A stretch of 64,000 nt of DNA, taken from Aestuariivita sp. GTDB taxonomy: Bacteria > Pseudomonadota > Alphaproteobacteria > Rhodobacterales > Rhodobacteraceae. Positions within the stretch are counted from its first letter, which is position 1; every line of letters begins with the position of its first letter. The position numbers and the translations under genes are program-made. Below, piece by piece: positions 59,788 through 64,000 of the stretch. The notes beneath the pieces are model-generated. The model was not told the origin of the DNA and made no database searches. It worked only from the letters and a program-made list of their open reading frames with translations. The DNA is taken from NCBI RefSeq assembly GCF_021404545.1, contig NZ_JAAWWD010000003.1, positions 62,001 through 126,000 of the forward strand. Direction: 5' to 3'.

Positions 59788-60984
59788 TTATTTGGATCGG
59801 TCGTTGATAGGCTTCATATCGGCATCGAGGGCCTGGCCCGGATTGCCGATCATCCAGTGAAACAGCACGTTGACCATCGCGCCGATCCCCAGCAGCACCA
59901 GCGTGTAATTCACCACCCAGCCGACAAAGGGGATGAAGTTCAGCAGCGCGATGGCGACCACCGCCCCCGCAAGAACCAAAAGCCGAATGGCCATGCCGGG
60001 ATCGGCCTCGCCGCCAAAGGCGGTCCAGAGGCGCAGCCCAACCGTATAGGCACCCAGCGCATAGCCGAACGTCCAGACGACGACGATGGCCAACAGGACG
60101 GCGGGGATGAACGGCAGGCCGACAAGTGTCATACCGATGATCGGTGTCATACCGAAAAGCATCGACAGACCGACCACCCCCAGCACGATCATCTGACCTG
60201 GCCGCCGCACGATATCGGTGCGCATCCCTTCGACCACACGTGGGAAAAAGCCCAGCATCAGCGCGCCAAGCGCCACAAAAAAGAACAGTGATATGACCAG
60301 CGCACTGAATGCCGACAAAAAGGCAGGCAGCATCGGCATCTCATCCAGCTTCCAGTCCTCCCGCGCCGAGTCCAAGGCGTCGGAGATACTGAATGCTTCG
60401 AACCGCACCCGGTCGGCGGGTGCGACACGCTCGGGCACCGCAATCTCTGCGCGTGTCGCATAGCTGAGCGTGCCGGTGACAACCGCCTCAGGTCCGAAGG
60501 TGATGGTACGCGCAACGATCTGCGCATCCCCGCTGATCGGCGCGTTCAGGACAACCGTGCGTCCCACCGCGATCAATGCGCCCGTGATCGGCCCTTCGAT
60601 TGTTACGGTGCGCCCCATCAGCCGGGCATTGCCGGTCACGCTTGCCTCCGGATCGACACGGACGGTCATCCCGGCGGCTGACAGATCCTCCCCCACGCGC
60701 GACTGAATGGTTACGCTGGACCCTGCGGCATAAAGATCGGCGCCCACGTCGCTGGACACGGCCACATCATATCCCGAAACGTGCAGATCGCCCGCAACGG
60801 TGCCACGCGCCACCGCGCTGCTTGCGGCCAGAAAGGCATCACGCGGCGCGGTAAAGCTTTCGATCACCGCGTCGCCAGCAACAAACCGGTCGCCGCCACT
60901 CGCGGTGCGGGATGTCTCGGCCATGGCCAGGGTCGCGCCCCACAGCACCAGCAGTACGCTCATGACAAGTCTCAGCATCACCAT
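59788..60984 (-). CDS. Membrane protein with bactofilin-like beta-helix
   Basis: A 398-aa protein with a Sec signal peptide (MVMLRLVMSVLLVLWGATLAMA). Residues about 30-180 are a series of short beta-turn repeats (VAGDLHVSGYDVAVSSDVGADLYAAGSSVTIQSRVGEDLSAAG), like the right-handed beta-helix of bactofilins/polymer-forming proteins. The C-terminal half has about five TM helices (ALVISLFFFVALGALMLGFF, VVGLSMLFGMTPIIGMTLVGLPFIPAVLLAIVVVWTFGY and others). The beta-helix would therefore be periplasmic and anchored. The ATG at 60984 is preceded by AAGGAGGAGGG. It is the first gene of an operon with the DUF2267-like gene, divergent from hsp20 with a shared FNR-type box. Confidence 0.82.
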   Translation of the reverse strand: MVMLRLVMSVLLVLWGATLAMAETSRTASGGDRFVAGDAVIESFTAPRDAFLAASSAVARGTVAGDLHVSGYDVAVSSDVGADLYAAGSSVTIQSRVGEDLSAAGMTVRVDPEASVTGNARLMGRTVTIEGPITGALIAVGRTVVLNAPISGDAQIVARTITFGPEAVVTGTLSYATRAEIAVPERVAPADRVRFEAFSISDALDSAREDWKLDEMPMLPAFLSAFSALVISLFFFVALGALMLGFFPRVVEGMRTDIVRRPGQMIVLGVVGLSMLFGMTPIIGMTLVGLPFIPAVLLAIVVVWTFGYALGAYTVGLRLWTAFGGEADPGMAIRLLVLAGAVVAIALLNFIPFVGWVVNYTLVLLGIGAMVNVLFHWMIGNPGQALDADMKPINDRSK

Positions 60985-61043
60985 ACCCTCCTCCTTGATC
61001 CGATCTGTCCGGCCCCTTTCTAAGGCCCGCCCGAAGATCCAGA

Positions 61044-61057
61044 TTGATCCGTGTCAA
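61044..61057. promoter_or_regulatory. FNR/FixK-type box, bactofilin-like/hsp20 divergent region
   Basis: TTGATCCGTGTCAA is a perfect TTGAT-N4-GTCAA site. A class II start would be near 61092 for hsp20 and near 61009 for the bactofilin-like gene, in both cases upstream of the ribosome-binding site. Confidence 0.7.
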
Positions 61058-61137
61058 TCGGCAGGACTGCGGTGCTGCTAGAACGGATCCGGCACACCGA
61101 CGTGCCGGTTCTTGCTGAAACGGAAAGGAGAGTTCCG

Positions 61138-61623
61138 ATGTCCCGACAAACCCTGCCCGGCTTGTTTTCAAACTCCGACACACCCGCGTTTCTTCGGTCG
61201 ATGCAACAGGAGGTGAACCAGATGCTGGAGCGGTTTCGCAGCGGTCAACCTGAGCGCCTGACAGAGTTCCTGTCAGCAAACGGTGCAAGCGATTTTCCCG
61301 CCATAGATGTTGCTGAAACCGATGACGCCATCGAGATCACGGCCGAGGTGCCGGGAATGGAGGAGGACGATCTGGATGTGTCGGTGGCGGGCGGTGTCCT
61401 GACCCTGAAGGGCGAAAAAAGCAGCGATCGTGAAGAGAGCGACAAGGATTACTACCTTGTCGAGCGCCGCTATGGCGCCTTTCGCAGGCAGGTGCCTTTG
61501 GGCTTTGCCCCCGAGGACGGCGCGGTGACGGCTGAGTTTCGCGACGGGCTGCTCAAGCTGACAATCGCCAAGCCGGCCGAGACCAAGGCGGCGGTTCAAA
61601 AAATCGACATCAAAAAGAGCTGA
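61138..61623 (+). CDS. Hsp20/alpha-crystallin small heat-shock protein
   Basis: A 161-aa small heat-shock protein, an ATP-independent holdase for unfolding proteins. The N-terminal arm (MSRQTLPGLFSNSDTPAFLRSMQQEVNQMLERF) leads into the alpha-crystallin domain from about residue 55. Typical strands are FPAIDVAETDDAIEITAEVPGMEEDDLDVSVAGGVLTLKGEK, VERRYGAFRRQVPLG and AEFRDGLLKLTIAKP. AAAGGAG precedes the ATG; a longer open frame upstream is not conserved. It is followed at 61 bp by the universal stress protein gene, with a hairpin between them, and is probably under the FNR-type box at 61044. Confidence 0.93.
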   Translation: MSRQTLPGLFSNSDTPAFLRSMQQEVNQMLERFRSGQPERLTEFLSANGASDFPAIDVAETDDAIEITAEVPGMEEDDLDVSVAGGVLTLKGEKSSDREESDKDYYLVERRYGAFRRQVPLGFAPEDGAVTAEFRDGLLKLTIAKPAETKAAVQKIDIKKS

Positions 61624-61631
61624 TGCCGCGG

Positions 61632-61653
61632 AGGGCCGTGTCTTTGCGGCCCT
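61632..61653 (+). promoter_or_regulatory. Hairpin between hsp20 and the universal stress gene
   Basis: Stem AGGGCCG/CGGCCCT with an 8-nt loop directly after the hsp20 stop. Without a U-tract it more likely stabilises the hsp20 mRNA or partly attenuates read-through. Confidence 0.4.
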
Positions 61654-61684
61654 TCCCACCCGCCTTGATCCCAAAGGAACACTC

Positions 61685-62524
61685 ATGAGCCTCAAGACGA
61701 TACTGGTCTGTATGACCACCGCCGACCACGCAGATACCCTGATGAAGATGGCGGTCCCCCTGGCGCGCAGGACCGGGGCACATCTGATCGGACTGCACAC
61801 GATCGAAGCGCTTTTAGTCTATCCTGGCATTGCCATGCATGTCCCCGGCTCGGTCTTTGCTCAGTTCAATCAGAATCAGAACAAAGAAGCCGCCGAGATC
61901 CAGGCGGTCTTTGACAAATGGACCGAGGCTGAAACGTTTGTCAGCGAATGGCGCCTGGTCAAGGCCGAGGCGGTGTCGGCCGCCGACCGGATGCTGGAAA
62001 GCGCGCGGACCGCCGATCTGGTGATCATGGCCGCGGGGGATCCCCAGCACGACCGGGTGGACCAGAACAATGCACAATCCCGCGTGATCCGCGATTGCGG
62101 CCGTCCGGTGATCATCGTGCCGCTCGGCTATGACGGGCCGGAGATCGGTCGCTCGGTCGTGCTGGGCTGGAGCGACACGCGCGAGGCCGCCCGGGCGGCC
62201 CATGATCTGCTCTTGGTGACGGATCCGGGCGCGGCGGTCAGTGTCTTGCGGATCGACGCGGCGCAATCCGATCCTCTCACCGATTATGTCGGTATGGATC
62301 TGGCCGCGACCTATGCCCGTCAAGGACTGAACGCATCGATTGTGCATCGTGACAAGGTCGGCGGCAGCATCGCCGAGGCGATGAATGCCCACGCTTTTGA
62401 GCAAGGCGCGGACCTGATCGTAACCGGCGCGTTCGGACATTCGCGCGCCTATGACTTTGTCATCGGGGCCGCCACCCAGGACCTTTTGCATCATGCCACG
62501 TATCCGGTGATGTTCAGCAAATAG
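61685..62524 (+). CDS. Tandem universal stress protein
   Basis: A 279-aa cytoplasmic protein with two UspA domains. The first (MSLKTILVCMTTADHADTLMKMAVPLARRTGAHLIGLH ... ADLVIMAAGD) and second (RSVVLGWSDTREAARAAHDLLLVTD ... GADLIVTGAFGHSRAYDFVIGAATQDLLHHATYPVMF) each follow the Usp fold. The second carries the G-x2-G-x9-G(S/T)-like GAFGHSRAYDFVIGAAT segment associated with nucleotide binding. AAAGGA lies upstream of the ATG. The gene is co-directional with hsp20 and likely co-regulated under low oxygen. It is followed by a 12-bp hairpin before parE. Confidence 0.92.
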   Translation: MSLKTILVCMTTADHADTLMKMAVPLARRTGAHLIGLHTIEALLVYPGIAMHVPGSVFAQFNQNQNKEAAEIQAVFDKWTEAETFVSEWRLVKAEAVSAADRMLESARTADLVIMAAGDPQHDRVDQNNAQSRVIRDCGRPVIIVPLGYDGPEIGRSVVLGWSDTREAARAAHDLLLVTDPGAAVSVLRIDAAQSDPLTDYVGMDLAATYARQGLNASIVHRDKVGGSIAEAMNAHAFEQGADLIVTGAFGHSRAYDFVIGAATQDLLHHATYPVMFSK

Positions 62525-62562
62525 CCATCTGAGACCCAACAAACCGAAAACTCCAGGCTTAT

Positions 62563-62593
62563 GCGCGATCCAAAGCGTGTTTTTGGGTCGCGC
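62563..62593 (+). terminator. Strong hairpin between usp and parE
   Basis: Arms GCGCGATCCAAA and TTTGGGTCGCGC form a 12-bp stem with one wobble pair and a 7-nt loop. It has the place of a terminator for the hsp20-usp transcript, but no U-tract follows. Confidence 0.5.
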
Positions 62594-62739
62594 GGCCACG
62601 TTCGGCGGCACCTAGGCTGCGCCCTGCCCCAAGCGAAAGCGCCCCCAAAGACGGGATCTTCCGGCAAGCGGCGGATGACCTCTTTCGCACCTTGCGTCAC
62701 GCTGCCATACTGCCTGCCAATCAACAAAGCAGAGCAGCA

Positions 62740-64000
62740 ATGGCCGACGACCTTCTTACCGGGACAAGCCCCGCCTATGACGCCTCTTCCATCGAAGTGC
62801 TGGAAGGGCTGGAACCCGTTCGAAAACGCCCCGGCATGTATATCGGCGGTACCGACGAACGGGCGCTTCATCACCTTGTCGCCGAGATCCTGGACAACTC
62901 AATGGATGAGGCCGTGGCAGGCCACGCCAACCGGATCGAGGTGGAGCTGCATGGCGATTATGCCCTGACCGTGCGCGACAACGGGCGCGGAATCCCGGTG
63001 GATCCGCACCCGAAATTCCCCGACAAATCGGCGCTGGAGGTGATCCTGTGCACGCTGCACGCGGGCGGCAAGTTTTCTGGCAAGGCCTATGAAACGAGCG
63101 GTGGCCTGCACGGGGTGGGCGCATCGGTGGTCAACGCGCTGAGCGACAGCATGGTCGTACAGGTGGCGCGCGACAAGACCGTGTTCGAGCAACGCTTTTC
63201 GCGCGGTCTGCCGCTGGGCCCGGTGGAAAAGGTGGGCACCGCCCAGAACCGCCGCGGCACCACCGTCACCTTTCATCCCGACCCCGAGATATTCGGCCAG
63301 CACCGATTCAAGCCCGCACGGCTGTTCAAATCCATCCGGTCCAAGGCCTATCTGTTCTCGGGGGTCGAGATCCGCTGGAAATCGGCCATCAATGACGGCG
63401 AGACCCCGACAGAGGCCACTTTCCATTTTCCCGGCGGCCTCTCGGATTACCTGACCGAGACGCTGGGCACGGCCTCGACCTATGCCGAACGGCCCTTTGC
63501 GGGCACCGTCGATTTCAAGGAGAAGTTCGGCAATCCCGGCAAGGTCGAATGGGCGATCAACTGGACGCCATCGCGCGATGGGTTCATCCAGTCCTATTGC
63601 AACACTGTGCCCACGCCCGAGGGCGGCACCCATGAGGCGGGCTTTTGGGCGGCGATCCTGAAAGGCATCCGCGCCTATGGAGAGCTGGCCAGCAACAAAA
63701 AGGCCGCGCAGATCACCCGCGAGGATCTGATCACGGGGGGCTGCGCACTGGTTTCGTGCTTTATCCGCGAGCCGGAATTCGTGGGTCAGACCAAGGACAG
63801 GCTGGCCACCGTGGACGCGCAGCGCATGGTCGAAAACTCGGTCCGGGACCATTTCGACAATTGGCTGGCCGCGGATACCAAATCGGCCGGCGCGATCCTG
63901 GATTTCCTCGTTCTGCGCGCCGAGGAACGGCTGCGTCGGCGGCAGGAGAAGGAAACAGCGCGCAAGACGGCCACCAAGAAACTGCGCCTTCCCGGCAAGC
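62740..64000 (+). CDS. parE: DNA topoisomerase IV subunit B, 3'-truncated by the window
   Basis: ParE is the ATPase subunit of topoisomerase IV, which decatenates daughter chromosomes. The first 420 codons are present, and the frame remains open at the window edge. The GHKL ATPase has the N-box (LDNSMDEAVAGHANRIEV), DNGRGIPVD and GGLHGVGASVVNALS. The transducer domain follows (GTTVTFHPDPEIF ... YCNTVPTPEGGTHEAGF). The Toprim domain lies beyond the end. The sequence YIGGTDERALHHLVAEILDN and the short insert pattern favour ParE over GyrB. The ribosome-binding site is weak. Confidence 0.94.
   Translation, partial: MADDLLTGTSPAYDASSIEVLEGLEPVRKRPGMYIGGTDERALHHLVAEILDNSMDEAVAGHANRIEVELHGDYALTVRDNGRGIPVDPHPKFPDKSALEVILCTLHAGGKFSGKAYETSGGLHGVGASVVNALSDSMVVQVARDKTVFEQRFSRGLPLGPVEKVGTAQNRRGTTVTFHPDPEIFGQHRFKPARLFKSIRSKAYLFSGVEIRWKSAINDGETPTEATFHFPGGLSDYLTETLGTASTYAERPFAGTVDFKEKFGNPGKVEWAINWTPSRDGFIQSYCNTVPTPEGGTHEAGFWAAILKGIRAYGELASNKKAAQITREDLITGGCALVSCFIREPEFVGQTKDRLATVDAQRMVENSVRDHFDNWLAADTKSAGAILDFLVLRAEERLRRRQEKETARKTATKKLRLPGK

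Overview
The window looks like a chromosomal segment of a GC-rich alphaproteobacterium of the Rhodobacteraceae/Roseobacter group. The evidence is the Rhodobacterales-type conserved small protein next to efp, the cobQ neighbour that is typical of this family, a PopZ-like acidic protein, and a 47-bp intergenic repeat of the CCCCCGGG/CAGCCAGAAGAAG type. No rRNA, tRNA, CRISPR array or intact transposase was seen.

Layout. Positions 1-15.4 kb are ordinary core genome: priA (5' truncated), a two-domain VOC protein, rsgA, a translationally coupled pair of unknown genes, argD-argF flanked by inverted copies of the repeat, efp, a conserved 106-aa protein, cobQ with a divergent membrane protein, a PopZ-like gene, tolC and a pcm-family methyltransferase.

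Positions 15.8-50 kb are accessory and are the most unusual part. First comes a plus-strand set of four tightly packed genes: a two-TM holin-like protein, a lipoprotein, a small helical protein and a membrane protein with an OmpA-like C-terminus. Next is a minus-strand pair (PAP2/vanadium-haloperoxidase-like and subtilisin-like), divergent from a SARP-type regulator. Then comes a minus-strand operon of about 25 kb: a Hint-domain protein, a 1650-aa FN3-like repeat protein, an 1143-aa beta-rich protein, two tandem ComEC-like metallo-beta-lactamase-fold proteins and a 3908-aa giant with LysM modules. The last five genes overlap by 1 or 4 nt. I know of no described system with this composition, and no classical signal peptide is visible in the six products.

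Positions 50.7-62.5 kb form a coherent low-oxygen/stress island: phasin-like protein, P-type Ca2+-type ATPase, Na+/Ca2+ exchanger-like protein, site-2 protease with CBS domains, a FixL-type heme-PAS hybrid histidine kinase, an OmpR-type response regulator, a FixK-type Crp/Fnr regulator, a DUF2267-like protein, a bactofilin-like membrane protein, Hsp20 and a tandem universal stress protein. Four perfect TTGA-N6-TCAA boxes lie in the divergent promoter regions, which suggests the FixK-type protein controls its neighbours. The window ends inside parE.

All calls come from reading the sequence and remembered family motifs. No database search was run, and residue positions are approximate for the very large proteins.
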